56,884 nt of DNA from Nitrosomonas mobilis (GCF_900103035.1 NZ_FMWO01000063.1:1-56884); one strand, 5' to 3'. Positions 24,414-34,083 are shown, numbered from the stretch's first letter. The notes: generated from the letters alone by a model not told the origin. A program made the numbers and translations.

Positions 24414-25079
24414 ATGAAATTCCTTTTTCTGCTGTGCCTGTTGTTCCCTGCCCTCGCCTTCTCACATGGCGGTGGCCTGGATAAGCAAGGTGGTCATTTC
24501 AATCGTAAGACCAACACTTACGAATGCCACAAGGAACCTTGTTTTTCAATCCAACAGCAATCAAAAGAAGCATACGAACAGGCAAAACCCGGCACATACA
24601 GCAGGGTCTATAACCGGAAAGATTGGCCGCACTGGATTGATTCAGATGGGGACTGTCAGAATACCAGGCAGGAATTATTGATTGCCACCAGCAAAGTGCC
24701 CGTTCAATTCAAAGATTATCGCCGTTGCACCGTCAGGCAAGGCAAATGGGTTGGCGTCTACACCGGACAAACATTTACCAGCGCATCAGACCTGGATATT
24801 GATCATGTTGTGCCTTTAGCTCATGCGCATCGGCATGGCGCTGACCAATGGACAAGAGCACAACGACGAGTATTTGCGAACGATTATGAAAATCTGCTTG
24901 TGGTGCATGACGCAACCAACCAGGCTAAATCAGACAAAGCGCCGCATGAATGGCTACCGCCTATGAAATCATTTTGGTGTGAGTATGGGAAGCGCTGGGA
25001 ACGTATCAAAGATAAATATGAATTGCGTTATAGCAACCAAGAACGGACCACTCTGAATTCATTGGCTGAAACTTGTTAA
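24414..25079 (+). CDS. Secreted HNH nuclease (GmrSD/DUF1524-like) with YHYH-type N-terminus
   Basis: The 221-aa precursor has a signal peptide (MKFLFLLCLLFPALAFS, cleavage near residue 17). An N-terminal segment GGGLDKQGGHFNRKTNTYEC with HKEPC follows; this cysteine/histidine motif is common in secreted HNH nucleases. The HNH core is DLDIDHVVPLAHAHRHGADQ with NDYENLLVV, then NQAKSDKAPHEWLP. Catalytic His and Asn are in place. It would act in the periplasm or outside the cell on DNA. Its place beside the transfer leader genes suggests a role in processing extracellular DNA, or a cargo gene. Confidence 0.82.
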   Translation: MKFLFLLCLLFPALAFSHGGGLDKQGGHFNRKTNTYECHKEPCFSIQQQSKEAYEQAKPGTYSRVYNRKDWPHWIDSDGDCQNTRQELLIATSKVPVQFKDYRRCTVRQGKWVGVYTGQTFTSASDLDIDHVVPLAHAHRHGADQWTRAQRRVFANDYENLLVVHDATNQAKSDKAPHEWLPPMKSFWCEYGKRWERIKDKYELRYSNQERTTLNSLAETC

Positions 25080-25176
25080 GCGACACAGTGTTGTGGCGAA
25101 ATGTGGATTTTTAGAGGTGCCCTTAATTGAATATGCGAGAAGATGAAATGTTTGATTACAGATATCACACAGGTGA

Positions 25177-25614
25177 ATGATGAAAAAAAACATCGGGTTC
25201 TGGACTATCATAGTTCCTTTGTTAATAGTGCATGTAGGAATAGTAATATCGCTCATTCTGCCGTCTGGTGATTACAAAGATGCTCTTGAGTTTTGGGGAA
25301 TCTTTATCCCAATGGGCATAGTAAGTTTACAAATTGGTTTTGCTGTAGTTGCTTTTTTAATATTCTGGTTGATCGATAGGATAGGTGTAATCATAAAAGA
25401 TGTTACCAAACCAGAACCACATAGGGCTAAACCAAGTACTTATTACGACCATAGAGGGTATAAAAGGCAAGGAAGAAGTAAAGCAGATGAAAGCTGGTTT
25501 ATTCTGTTAATCATCGGGTTTTTTACAGCGCCGTTCTGGCTATTTGGTATTGTGTATGTGGTTCTTTCTATTCTACAGCCCGTGTTACAGTCACTAGTCA
25601 AATTTATTATCTAA
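25177..25614 (+). CDS. Membrane protein of unknown function
   Basis: The 145-aa protein has three clear membrane segments (about residues 8-28, 40-68 and 108-140). A polar cytoplasmic or periplasmic loop (DVTKPEPHRAKPSTYYDHRG) lies between the second and third. AGGTGA precedes the ATG. The family is not recognised. It follows the HNH nuclease by about 100 bp on the same strand and may be an associated gene. Confidence 0.6.
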   Translation: MMKKNIGFWTIIVPLLIVHVGIVISLILPSGDYKDALEFWGIFIPMGIVSLQIGFAVVAFLIFWLIDRIGVIIKDVTKPEPHRAKPSTYYDHRGYKRQGRSKADESWFILLIIGFFTAPFWLFGIVYVVLSILQPVLQSLVKFII

Positions 25615-25631
25615 TTTGCACTTTAGACGAT

Positions 25632-25755
25632 GTGCCGATGTCCCACAGCGTGCGCACACCGGCGACTGAACAACTACAGATACTGCTTGACCAGATCATC
25701 CGGCATATCATAAAAGTATTGACCCGCCACGGCGAGCTCATTGAGTATAGGGTTA
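25632..25755 (+). pseudogene. Fragment of an IS91-family transposase
   Basis: The peptide HSVRTPATEQLQILLDQIIR followed by HIIKVLTRHGELIE resembles the region before the metal-binding core of IS91/ISCR transposases. After GELIE the sequence shifts frame (GVTW, LVNSLDSVDTGSV) and then loses similarity. No start, ends or catalytic tyrosine remain. The rest of the gap up to 26053 shows no gene I can support. Confidence 0.5.
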
Positions 25756-26052
25756 CCTGGTCAATTCGCTCGACAGCGTGGACACTGGTTCAGTTATTGA
25801 GTCTGGTTACGGAAGAAGCTTTTCCTATCGATGTAGTGGCACCGTGGCGCGACAAACAACCACTGACCGGGGGTCTTTCTTGTGGCGCAGTGGCTGCGCA
25901 TGGGATTCACCGGACTTGCTTTCAGGTACAGTTTGAACCGGAAGTCCTCGATATTCGCCTTCCCCAAACAGCGCGGTGATCCAAGATTACGGGTTCTGTC
26001 GCAAATATTCGTAAAGTGCAAGCCACACTCATCTACGGGCACAGTTATCCTG

Positions 26053-26421
26053 CTAAATCCATAAATTGCTTATAAGCGGGTATATTTTATCAGACAGTTG
26101 CCTCTTTCGGACCATATGTGCGGTTTCAATGCCATCGATAGTTGCTTGCGCTGAATGAAAGGCTTTGAATCCCATCATGGGGTTCGTGATTTTCTTGATA
26201 AAACGGTGGTCCTGCTCGATGATATTGTTCAAATACTTCACTTGGCATATTTCAATAAAACTCAATAAACCTGCCATCAATAGCAACATATTAATGCTCT
26301 CCAAACCCGCGTAGTTGGCGCCGCTTTTATCCATGGCAACTTTGTTAGGTAGGGTCGAATAGCGTAGAATTGGTTTGTAACCAAGGTGTGATCTGACAAT
26401 GGTCATGGATTGGACTTGCAA
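26053..26421 (-). pseudogene. C-terminal fragment of an IS6-family transposase
   Basis: The frame contains the second half of an IS6/IS26-type DDE domain: VAMDKSGANYAGLESIN, then QVKYLNNIIEQDHRFIKKIT and NPMMGFKAFHSAQATIDGIE. The final catalytic Glu is in EQDHR and the middle Asp in MDKSGAN. The N-terminal half with the HTH and first Asp is missing. It differs strongly from the other two IS6 copies in the window and is a separate, older fragment. Confidence 0.75.
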
Positions 26422-26534
26422 AAATGAGTTGTGGTAACAGGCTTATAAAACCAAAAAGTAACAGTGTTATACGTTTCACTCAAGTTCCTCTGATCCGTCC
26501 CGAAATCAGCACCGGTCTAAAATGTAAAATTCCT

Positions 26535-27196
26535 GGCTCTGTTGCAAAAAATATCGTATTTCAGAGTATGCCTCTGATCTGTTTTATTATGTGCTATAAA
26601 TATCGAATTGTCTTTCGATAAGACGGATTTTTTCTATTAATGCCTGACCATATTTCCATGCATCCATCTGTCCTTTTATTAACATATGCATGAGTTCAAA
26701 TCCCTTAATTGTTGCGTAGACGGTCTTCATGGATTTAAAACCGCGCACAGGATTTATCAGCCGCTTGAGTTTTCCGTGATCGGCTTCAACAATGTTATTC
26801 AGGTGTTTTATTTGCCGGTGAACCGTATCTTTCTGGCACTTACCTTCTTCCTTTAGTTCATTGATGGCGGGGCCGAAAGTCGGCGCTTTGTCTGTATTGA
26901 TGGTTTCTGGATGTGCCGATGGTTTAATAGATTTGAGCGCTTTGCCAAGGAACCGTTTCGCCGCTTTCTTGTTGCGGGTAGACGACAGATAGAAATCAAT
27001 TGTGTTGCCGTGCTTATCAACAGCCCTGTATAAATAGGTCCACTTTCCTTTAACTTTCACATAGGTCTCATCTACCTGCCAGCTACAGCCCAATATTATA
27101 GCGCCCTGATAATGACGCCATTTGAAATCAGTCATCGAGAAATACCCTGAGAAAATTCAATAATGCACCAAGTTGATTGGTTTTTGCAACAGAGCC
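26535..27196 (-). mobile_element. IS6-family element with internal deletion (left copy)
   Basis: Terminal inverted repeats GGCTCTGTTGCAAAAA (26535-26550) and TTTTTGCAACAGAGCC (27181-27196) define a 662-bp element. A complete relative would be about 180 bp longer; the missing part lies inside the transposase. No matching 8-bp target duplication is found. It has the same orientation as the IS6 copy at the right window edge, so the two bracket about 29 kb. Confidence 0.85.
26587..27135 (-). CDS. IS6 transposase with in-frame loss of about 60 residues
   Basis: The 182-aa product begins like an IS6 transposase (MTDFKWRHYQGAIIL) and jumps directly to GCSWQVDETYVKVKGKW. The helix-turn-helix seen in the right-edge copy (ERGFEVDHTTLYRWVQHYAP) is absent. 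The DDE residues are still there: Asp in QVDETY, Asp in NTDKAPTF and Glu in EADHGKLK. Without the DNA-binding domain it should be inactive, yet the frame is preserved. Confidence 0.8.
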   Translation of the reverse strand: MTDFKWRHYQGAIILGCSWQVDETYVKVKGKWTYLYRAVDKHGNTIDFYLSSTRNKKAAKRFLGKALKSIKPSAHPETINTDKAPTFGPAINELKEEGKCQKDTVHRQIKHLNNIVEADHGKLKRLINPVRGFKSMKTVYATIKGFELMHMLIKGQMDAWKYGQALIEKIRLIERQFDIYST

Positions 27197-27323
27197 CGTC
27201 AAGCTACAAATACGGTCTCTCAATTTCCCAACTTAGGATGAACACGATGAAGAGAACACAGGAATCAATCCAATCATGGTAAACAGTGGAAGCGGACAAC
27301 TAGCGAAGGTTTCAAGATAGCCG

Positions 27324-30300
27324 ATGACACAATCACCCGAACTCGCTGGCGGCGAAGGTTTCACCTTTGAGGGCGATGCGGCTGCATTCTATCTCACCGC
27401 ACTGCTAGCCGAGGCCTATGCACCCGGCATCGATGATCGAACCGTTGTTCGAGTTTCGGTTCAGCAACGCGATTTCGGTGAACCACTAGATGATGTAATC
27501 GTCGATTTTGAAGATACCTCAAAGAACCTCTCCAGACTTAGCCTCCAAGTAAAGCGTTCGCTCACGATCAGCAGTGCAAAAACGAACAAAGACTTTCGCG
27601 AAATCATCCGCGATAGTTGGGCAACCCTCAACAAGTCAGACTTTCGCTTCGACGTTGACCGCTACGGGGCCGCGGTTGGTACGGTCACTCCTGTCAAAGA
27701 GCGGGCATTAAAGACCCTTTGCGATTGGGCCCGCGAAAGCCTGACGGCGGAGCATTTCCACGCTCGCTTTGCGAATGGTGGTAGCGCCAGCAAAGACATC
27801 AAAACGGTTAATAAAGAAATTGTTAATCTACTGAAAGCAGCGAAGGGGGCACCGTGCACGAGTGAAGAAGAGCATCAGTTCCTTGCTCACTTCGTGCTCA
27901 TACAATTCGACTTCCTCCGCGAAGGTGCCACTGATCCCTCTGATGCCATTAATCGTATTCAGGATTGCCTCGCGCCAGATGACGCAGCCAAGGCGCCGCT
28001 TGTCTGGTCGCGAGCAGTTCAGCTAGCCCGTTCATCAGCCGGTAAATCAGGTCAGTTTGATCGCATACGACTTGTTCGTTTGATCTCACCTGTCGCACGA
28101 CTCCGCAGTGCGTCCTCACTACGCCTCGACCTCGACAAGTTAACGGAGCTAGCTAAGAGCTGCGCTAACCTCATTCCGGACGATATTGGGGGAACAAGGC
28201 TCGACCGTATTTCTCTCCTTAAGAGCATGGACGCAAAACTCACAACAGCCCGTGTCGTCCAGGTCCGCGGCCTGCCAGGAAGTGGCAAATCAGTCGTGGT
28301 GAGGCGAGCAGTGCAGCGTGCGCTGAGAAACGGGCCGATCATCTTCCTCAAAGCCGAACAGCTCGAAGGGACCAGCTGGATCAGCTATGCGACCTCGCAG
28401 GGTTTATCGGGTGCTCACCTAGAGCAACTTCTCGTAGAGATCGGCGCTGCCGGTACTCCGGTACTCTTTGTCGATGCGATCGACCGCATCGACAAAGAAC
28501 ACCAGCCCATCATCGTCGATGTGATCCACACCATTGTGAAATCACCACAGCTTGATAACTGGCGCATTGTCGTTTCCCTTCGCGACACCGGCATTGAGAT
28601 GCTTCGCAATTGGTTGGGCGAATTCCTCGATGCCCTGAAGGTCGAAACGCTAAGCGTTGGTCAGTTGAGCGGCGATGAGGCCGAGTCGCTTGCAAAAGCC
28701 AAGCCACACCTGAGATCGCTTCTGTTTGGATCCGCTCAAGTGCAAGAAATAGTCCGACGGCCTTTTTTCGCGAAAGTGCTGAACCAGAGCTACATGGCCG
28801 ACCCCAGCGCTTCGACATTCGCCCCCCAATCTGAAGTCGATTTGCTTGAGAATTGGTGGCGGCGGGGCGGCTACAATGAAACGGGTCAAAACGCACTTGA
28901 ACGCCAGCGCGGACTACTCGACTTGGCAAGTGTTCGTGCCCGCCAGCTTAGCCAACCGATTGCCCTTGGCCAGTTAACTTCAGTTGCACACATCGATGAC
29001 CTAAAATCAGACGGCATACTCCAAAATGCCCGTGAAGGGGTTTCCGTCAGCTTCGCCCACGATATCTTTTTCGAATGGGCCTTCTTTCATGTCTTAGCCG
29101 ATCGCGGACTACAATGGATGGAGGTTATCAAGGCCTGCGGAGAGCCACCGGCAGTCGCGCGCGTCGTCGAACTCACCTCTCAATGGGAGTATACGCAGGG
29201 AACAAACTGGCCGGCTTACCTTGCCCAAACGGAGAATTCGGAATTTAGGTCACAATGGCTGCGAGCGTGGCTGGTTGGTCCCCTCGGAACTGCGAGATTC
29301 AAAGTTGATGAAGACCAATTCGCGTCGGCCGTCTTTGCCAACGACTTCAGACTTTTCAGGAAGATGCTCGTCTGGTTTCAGGCTGAGAAGACCACCCCGA
29401 ATGAGAATATCCTTACCGGCGGTCTCCCACAAGAACAACGCCAACGGTTCGCTGATCTTCTCGGATGGCCTTCCGACTTCTCCGCGTGGCGTCGACTCAT
29501 CAATTTTATACTACGGCGCGTTGGAGACATTCCGCAGCGGTTTTATCCAGATATCGTCTCCATCTTCAAGGTCTGGCAGAATGCCTTGGCCGACTTCCGC
29601 GACCCGACGTCTCATGCACTTTTGCAACAATGCGCTACTTGGCTCGCCGCCATCGACGCGATCAGTATCGCCGATAAACCTGACGAGAACTCTGCTTATT
29701 GGGGGGATGTTCCCGGCTTGGATGCTCTCAGAAAATCGCTGGGCCAGCTCCTCTTAAGATCGTCGAGAGCCGAGCCGTCCCTTGCAGCCGTCTATTTGCG
29801 ACGGGTCACCAACTCGGAGCGCATCCGAGGCGATGCATTTCATGACATCATCGCCTACTCACCCGTCCTCGCCCAATCGCTACCCCAGTCAGTGGTCGAG
29901 CTTTCACTAGCGTTCCTGCTAGGGGAGCTTCCGAATGAGCAAGTTGCCCGAAAAAAACAGGAACTTCATGACACGGCTGAGTGGCGCAAAGCAGTTTTAG
30001 CAAAGCCGGAAGCCGAGCGGACGCATACAGAAAAAAAGGCGTTTTCGGGCGGACTATATCTGCGAACCGTCGGCGATTTCAACTACCACGACTGGGAAAG
30101 GCTTTCGATCCACGACGACTACCGAAGCTTCTGGCCCCCTTCGCCACTTCGAGAGCCATTTCATTCGCTTTCCCAATCATCTCCCGACCATGCACTGCGG
30201 CTCCTTCGAGAACTCTGCAATCATTCGATGACCGCATGGCGACAGCTGCATAATCACTCGTGCGACCGTGGAGGTACCCCTATACCGCTCGAACTCACCT

Positions 30301-32708
30301 TTCCCTGGGGTACCCAAATTTTCTGGGGCACCGATCGAGAGTATCTTTGGTTTCGATCAACGTGGGCGCCTGAGGCCATCGGCTGCGCATTTATGGCGCT
30401 CGAGGAGTGGTGCTTTGCCGAGCTTGAGCACGGCCGTCCCGTTGACGAGCTGATCCAGAAAATCGTCGAGGGAAACGAGTGCATCGCCATCCTAGGTATA
30501 GCGTCGATGCTCGCGCTTCACACCGAGACAGTGTCCGAAACAACATTACCGCTCTTCACCTCGCAGAGTCTGTTGGCCGCAGATCACAATCGAATGGCGC
30601 AAGACCTTTCGTCAGCGTCGAACCTGATCGGTTTCAGAAGTAGTACTGACAAACCCCACATTGAAGCAATCCAGACGGCAAATGCTAGGGCTACCCGCAA
30701 GACACAGCTTAGTTGGATGCTACCCAGGTTTGTCTTTGCGACGGAGCCGCTCCGCGATCGAGCACGCGAAGCGATCCTCAGTTTCAAGAACGATCTGCCC
30801 TTCCAGTACGAAGAACACCTCGACAATCTGGAGGTGCGGGAACACCTCACAAAGCAGGCACTCAAATATGCCGAGTTGGCAGACCTCGAAAACTATCAGG
30901 CCTACCGCACCGAAGAGGGTTCGGACCAAGTAGCGATTGTCCACGTCAGCCCATCTGCCGCGCAGCCTGAAAATATCTCTAGGGCCAAAAATGCTATTAA
31001 GTACCTTAAAATTAACGGAATTTGGACGTGGGCATCCAAATCATTCGAAGAAACGACATTGAACGACACCTATACGATCGAGGATGCCATCGTATTGTCC
31101 AAGGAAGCGGACGCCAGCGACTTATTCGACCACCCGAACAGCGAGAATGAAGAAGAGCAGTTGGGAATGCGTCGGGGTGCAGTCGCCGCCACAGCGGCCA
31201 TAGCACTTAACTTTAGAGAAGGGTGTACACACGAAGACCTTGAGTGGGCTCGTGGTGTCCTAGGACGCGCAATCCGTCTGCCAGAAAAGTTCGATTCGAT
31301 GTGGTTCCCTGGTTCCGTCGTCCCGTGGCACCAGGGGATCTATGTGGCACGGGGGCTCGCAGCGGATCTCCGGGAAGGTACAGCAGCGCGCAGCACGGCT
31401 AATGACCTCCTCTGGCTAATCGCGCACCCACTTGAAATTGTTGCGTTGACCGCACTCGAAGAGGCCTGCAAGCTTTGGCCTAATGACTCGAAGTTGACTT
31501 GGGCCGCGCTGATCTTGGCGTTTTCACTCTGCCACGTTCCTTCGCGGCCGCGTGACCAGCCCCGTCAACACGGTGAAGCACTCCATACATCAAATGAAGC
31601 ACAAGCCGCTGTCAACTCGGCGCTTGCGTTCTATGAACATGAAAGCGAATGGGCGCCTCTCCCGTTGCCGCCTCCAGCCTGGGTGAAGGTCGAACCTGGG
31701 AAGGGCCGGCGTGGGTTTCAAAAATATGAAGATTACGACTTGGATGATGCAACCGACGCTGCTGAAGTATGGGGTGAACCGGATGTCTTCTGGCACTCAA
31801 AGCAGGCTGCAGAAGTCCTTCAGCGCATCCCCTTGGACGAGGTTCTAAACAGCAGTGCAAAGAGCGTGCTTCTCGACTTCCTTGCCAGTGTTCTCGACTG
31901 GACCAACCAGAAGAATGCACCACCGTGGGTGAAGCCCGGACGCCGCGATCGGTCGGAGACCCAAATCTTTGAGTGGACGCATACGCTCGGATCAAGGCTG
32001 GGATACATGGCTGGCCTTATGCCGCTTGCCGACTTTCAGGCGCGCTTTCTTGATCCGATTTTGGACCTCGAAGGCGACAATTGCTGGTCTCTTCTTTCGC
32101 CATTCTCGAGCACCTTTGTCTGCGCTTACGTGTACGATGCTCCGGTCGTTCCAGTCGACACAGTTGCGATACTCGATCTCTGTCTCGGACGGCTCCTCCA
32201 GGACCCTACCTTCAAGCGCGACACCTACCGGAGCGGAGAATTTTCAGGCTTCGGTAAACCCGAGCTTGTTCACACGTTGATGTTCGTCTCAGTCGAACGC
32301 GCGGATTTGGCCGCTCGCTATGTGAATGGCGACTGGTCTGAAATCACCCGCATCCTGCCCTTGATTGATCGTTTCATTCGCGCTGGCGGATGGGCTGCTT
32401 CAGTGATGAGCCCATTCTTGACGCTCTGTGAACGAGCTAGAGCGAACTACCCGGCCGAAGCCTTCGCAGAGCAGGTGCTCGCAATTATAGGCGACGGTCC
32501 CGGTGGCATTAAAGGTTGGCATGGAACATTCATCCCAGCACGCATTGCAGGGCTGGTGCAACACTTTGCACATCGTGACGCGCCGATGACGCTAACCCTG
32601 GCACAGAAATTCCTGCGAATCCTTGACATGCTAGTCGACATGGGAGACCGGCGAAGTGCGGCGCTTCAGCTTGGCGAGGCGTTCCGTGAGATTCGTTTGC
32701 CCGCTTAG
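27324..32708 (+). CDS. Avs-like STAND NTPase with N-terminal Cap4/DUF4297-like nuclease
   Basis: This 1794-aa protein has three parts. Residues 10-150 resemble Cap4/DUF4297 dsDNA endonucleases: GGEGFTFEGDAAAFYLTALL, then LDDVIVDFED near 55 and LSLQVKRS near 75 as the acidic/QxK active site. Residues 300-600 form a STAND/NACHT-type ATPase with Walker A (VRGLPGSGKSVVV, near 316), Walker B (PVLFVDAIDRID, near 380) and a SFAHDIFFEWAFFH segment near 572. The remaining 1200 residues are helical and fit a ligand-sensing repeat domain. By analogy with Avs antiviral proteins, phage-protein binding would trigger oligomerisation and DNA cleavage. The start is the ATG at 27324, with a weak ribosome site. 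It shares a stop-start overlap with the next gene. Confidence 0.75.
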   Translation: MTQSPELAGGEGFTFEGDAAAFYLTALLAEAYAPGIDDRTVVRVSVQQRDFGEPLDDVIVDFEDTSKNLSRLSLQVKRSLTISSAKTNKDFREIIRDSWATLNKSDFRFDVDRYGAAVGTVTPVKERALKTLCDWARESLTAEHFHARFANGGSASKDIKTVNKEIVNLLKAAKGAPCTSEEEHQFLAHFVLIQFDFLREGATDPSDAINRIQDCLAPDDAAKAPLVWSRAVQLARSSAGKSGQFDRIRLVRLISPVARLRSASSLRLDLDKLTELAKSCANLIPDDIGGTRLDRISLLKSMDAKLTTARVVQVRGLPGSGKSVVVRRAVQRALRNGPIIFLKAEQLEGTSWISYATSQGLSGAHLEQLLVEIGAAGTPVLFVDAIDRIDKEHQPIIVDVIHTIVKSPQLDNWRIVVSLRDTGIEMLRNWLGEFLDALKVETLSVGQLSGDEAESLAKAKPHLRSLLFGSAQVQEIVRRPFFAKVLNQSYMADPSASTFAPQSEVDLLENWWRRGGYNETGQNALERQRGLLDLASVRARQLSQPIALGQLTSVAHIDDLKSDGILQNAREGVSVSFAHDIFFEWAFFHVLADRGLQWMEVIKACGEPPAVARVVELTSQWEYTQGTNWPAYLAQTENSEFRSQWLRAWLVGPLGTARFKVDEDQFASAVFANDFRLFRKMLVWFQAEKTTPNENILTGGLPQEQRQRFADLLGWPSDFSAWRRLINFILRRVGDIPQRFYPDIVSIFKVWQNALADFRDPTSHALLQQCATWLAAIDAISIADKPDENSAYWGDVPGLDALRKSLGQLLLRSSRAEPSLAAVYLRRVTNSERIRGDAFHDIIAYSPVLAQSLPQSVVELSLAFLLGELPNEQVARKKQELHDTAEWRKAVLAKPEAERTHTEKKAFSGGLYLRTVGDFNYHDWERLSIHDDYRSFWPPSPLREPFHSLSQSSPDHALRLLRELCNHSMTAWRQLHNHSCDRGGTPIPLELTFPWGTQIFWGTDREYLWFRSTWAPEAIGCAFMALEEWCFAELEHGRPVDELIQKIVEGNECIAILGIASMLALHTETVSETTLPLFTSQSLLAADHNRMAQDLSSASNLIGFRSSTDKPHIEAIQTANARATRKTQLSWMLPRFVFATEPLRDRAREAILSFKNDLPFQYEEHLDNLEVREHLTKQALKYAELADLENYQAYRTEEGSDQVAIVHVSPSAAQPENISRAKNAIKYLKINGIWTWASKSFEETTLNDTYTIEDAIVLSKEADASDLFDHPNSENEEEQLGMRRGAVAATAAIALNFREGCTHEDLEWARGVLGRAIRLPEKFDSMWFPGSVVPWHQGIYVARGLAADLREGTAARSTANDLLWLIAHPLEIVALTALEEACKLWPNDSKLTWAALILAFSLCHVPSRPRDQPRQHGEALHTSNEAQAAVNSALAFYEHESEWAPLPLPPPAWVKVEPGKGRRGFQKYEDYDLDDATDAAEVWGEPDVFWHSKQAAEVLQRIPLDEVLNSSAKSVLLDFLASVLDWTNQKNAPPWVKPGRRDRSETQIFEWTHTLGSRLGYMAGLMPLADFQARFLDPILDLEGDNCWSLLSPFSSTFVCAYVYDAPVVPVDTVAILDLCLGRLLQDPTFKRDTYRSGEFSGFGKPELVHTLMFVSVERADLAARYVNGDWSEITRILPLIDRFIRAGGWAASVMSPFLTLCERARANYPAEAFAEQVLAIIGDGPGGIKGWHGTFIPARIAGLVQHFAHRDAPMTLTLAQKFLRILDMLVDMGDRRSAALQLGEAFREIRLPA

Positions 32709-33202
32709 TGAACCCCGCTTTACCTGCAGATTACCGTCCAGCAGAAAATGCAGGTCACTTCAACGATTTTCAGTTTAGAATAAATTTAGAATCTGAGCCT
32801 GCTCGATCCCCCATCCCAAACTGTTTTTACGAAATTTCCGATATCACACTAGTTAACATTTTTTTCTCAATTGATTCAGCAGGAACAATGACATGGAAAC
32901 AAATACTCTTTGATTCACCGAATGGTATTTCGATCAAGCCTGTAAATTCAACAAGATTAGGGAATATAGTCAGCATGCAATTTAGTTTTGAACCCCATCT
33001 AGGGCAGGATAAAATGATAAAGGGCCCAATACAAACGAGGTCGCCTGGTGGTCCGTTTTTCATAACGCTTTTCGATGATAATGATAACTTTAATATCACA
33101 TCGGCTAGCATAATTATGAGCGGAAATCATTATTACATGTCCGAACATGTTCCCGAACCATATAGTGGCCCCCGATTTTCAGACAATAAATTAAGGTGGT
33201 AA
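32708..33202 (+). CDS. Unknown 164-aa protein coupled to the Avs-like gene
   Basis: The GTG start shares one base with the TAG stop of the large NTPase gene (TAGTG), so translation is probably coupled. The protein is rich in Phe, Ile, Ser and Asn (FNDFQFRINLES, PNGISIKPVNSTRLGNIVSM, FFITLFDDNDNF), with mostly beta-strand character and no signal peptide or membrane segment. I do not recognise a family. Base composition falls sharply from GC-rich in the NTPase gene to AT-rich here, so the two genes may have different origins. It could be an accessory or regulator of the NTPase, or an unrelated gene. The frame is open throughout. Confidence 0.55.
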   Translation: MNPALPADYRPAENAGHFNDFQFRINLESEPARSPIPNCFYEISDITLVNIFFSIDSAGTMTWKQILFDSPNGISIKPVNSTRLGNIVSMQFSFEPHLGQDKMIKGPIQTRSPGGPFFITLFDDNDNFNITSASIIMSGNHYYMSEHVPEPYSGPRFSDNKLRW

Positions 33203-33225
33203 CCTGCTGCAATTGAGGAGCAGGT
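33201..33225 (+). other. Hairpin after the Avs-like pair
   Basis: ACCTGCT and AGCAGGT form a 7-bp stem around an 11-base loop, starting in the stop region of the 164-aa gene and ending at the IS3 orfA start. No T run follows. It may be part of an IS end. Confidence 0.35.
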
Positions 33226-33226
33226 T

Positions 33227-33600
33227 ATGAGCGAAACGAAGCGCAAGAATTTTAGTGGCGAGTTCAAGGCCAAGGTGGCACTTGAAGCGGTCCGTGGCAT
33301 CAAGACGGTTAACGAAATTGGCCAGGAGTTTGGGGTTCATCCGACGCAGGTTGGTATGTGGAAGAAGGAACTGCAAGAGCAGGCATCCAGCCTGTTTGAT
33401 TCCAAGCGCGGCAATGCGAACTGGCGGGAGTTAACCGCTCCACGGTCTATGCGCCGCACATGGCCGAAAAACCGGATGTTTTTGGGTACTATGCCAGAGT
33501 GTATTCAAATGGTGATGCACTTGGCGAGAAGGACAATTTAATCTATTACTATGACGGCGGCCAAACAGGAACAGGCCCTGGAGAAAATCTATGGAAAATT
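33227..33600 (+). pseudogene. Scrambled IS3-family remnant
   Basis: The first 60 codons encode an IS3 OrfA N-terminus (KRKNFSGEFKAKVALEAVRG, then TVNEIGQEFGVHPTQVGMWK). The next stretch in another frame reads CELAGVNRSTVYA, from the start of OrfB. After an unrelated segment, a third frame reads KQEQALEKIYGKL, which belongs to the end of OrfA. The normal order is therefore broken and no functional transposase can be made. Confidence 0.7.
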
Positions 33601-34083
33601 AGTATTTTTTGCGGTTTCTATACAATCTATCAAATCATCAGTAGCGGCATTAATATCTTTAATCAAAATCTCAATATGAGAAGCTGAGTAAGGGTTTCGT
33701 TGCGTGATACGTTGGAATACGGTAGGGAAATCTGATTTATCGAAATGCTTGAGAGTAATTGCTTGCCTAATCTGGATCATCAAATCTCTTGAAATCCCAA
33801 GCTCTGCGAAGGGAGTGGCTTGTAGTTTTCTGCTGAGCCTGTCTATTCTAAGAGTGATATTGCTGTTAACTTTTCCATCAAAGATTACCGAGTTGTGGAA
33901 ATCAACTGCGATACTTTCTATGGCTCTAATTTCTTCAAGTACATTATTAATTATTTCCCTTTTCTCTTTTCTTCTTTCTCTGCTAAGGGTGGCTTTATGT
34001 ACAACGAACCACCCGCCTATTATTAACACCCCTGAGAACAGAGGTGGAACCAATGACCAGTAATTCTGGTAACAAAAAGGCAT
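33589..34083 (-). CDS. Membrane-anchored protein, third gene of the GHKL/STAS operon
   Basis: The 164-aa protein has one N-terminal membrane helix (LVPPLFSGVLIIGGWFVVH, residues 10-29). A basic juxtamembrane stretch (SRERRKEKREIINNVLEEIR) and a helical cytoplasmic domain follow. No enzymatic motif is seen and the family is not recognised. Its ATG overlaps the stop of the STAS-like gene by one base (TAATG). In this position it could be the membrane effector or anchor of a signalling module. The 3' end overlaps the IS3 remnant on the other strand. Confidence 0.6.
   Translation of the reverse strand: MPFCYQNYWSLVPPLFSGVLIIGGWFVVHKATLSRERRKEKREIINNVLEEIRAIESIAVDFHNSVIFDGKVNSNITLRIDRLSRKLQATPFAELGISRDLMIQIRQAITLKHFDKSDFPTVFQRITQRNPYSASHIEILIKDINAATDDLIDCIETAKNTNFP

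Noticed and set aside
27197..27323. Short peptide frame MKRTQESIQSW before the Avs-like gene
   Set aside because: Eleven codons without supporting context; more likely flanking IS or leader DNA.
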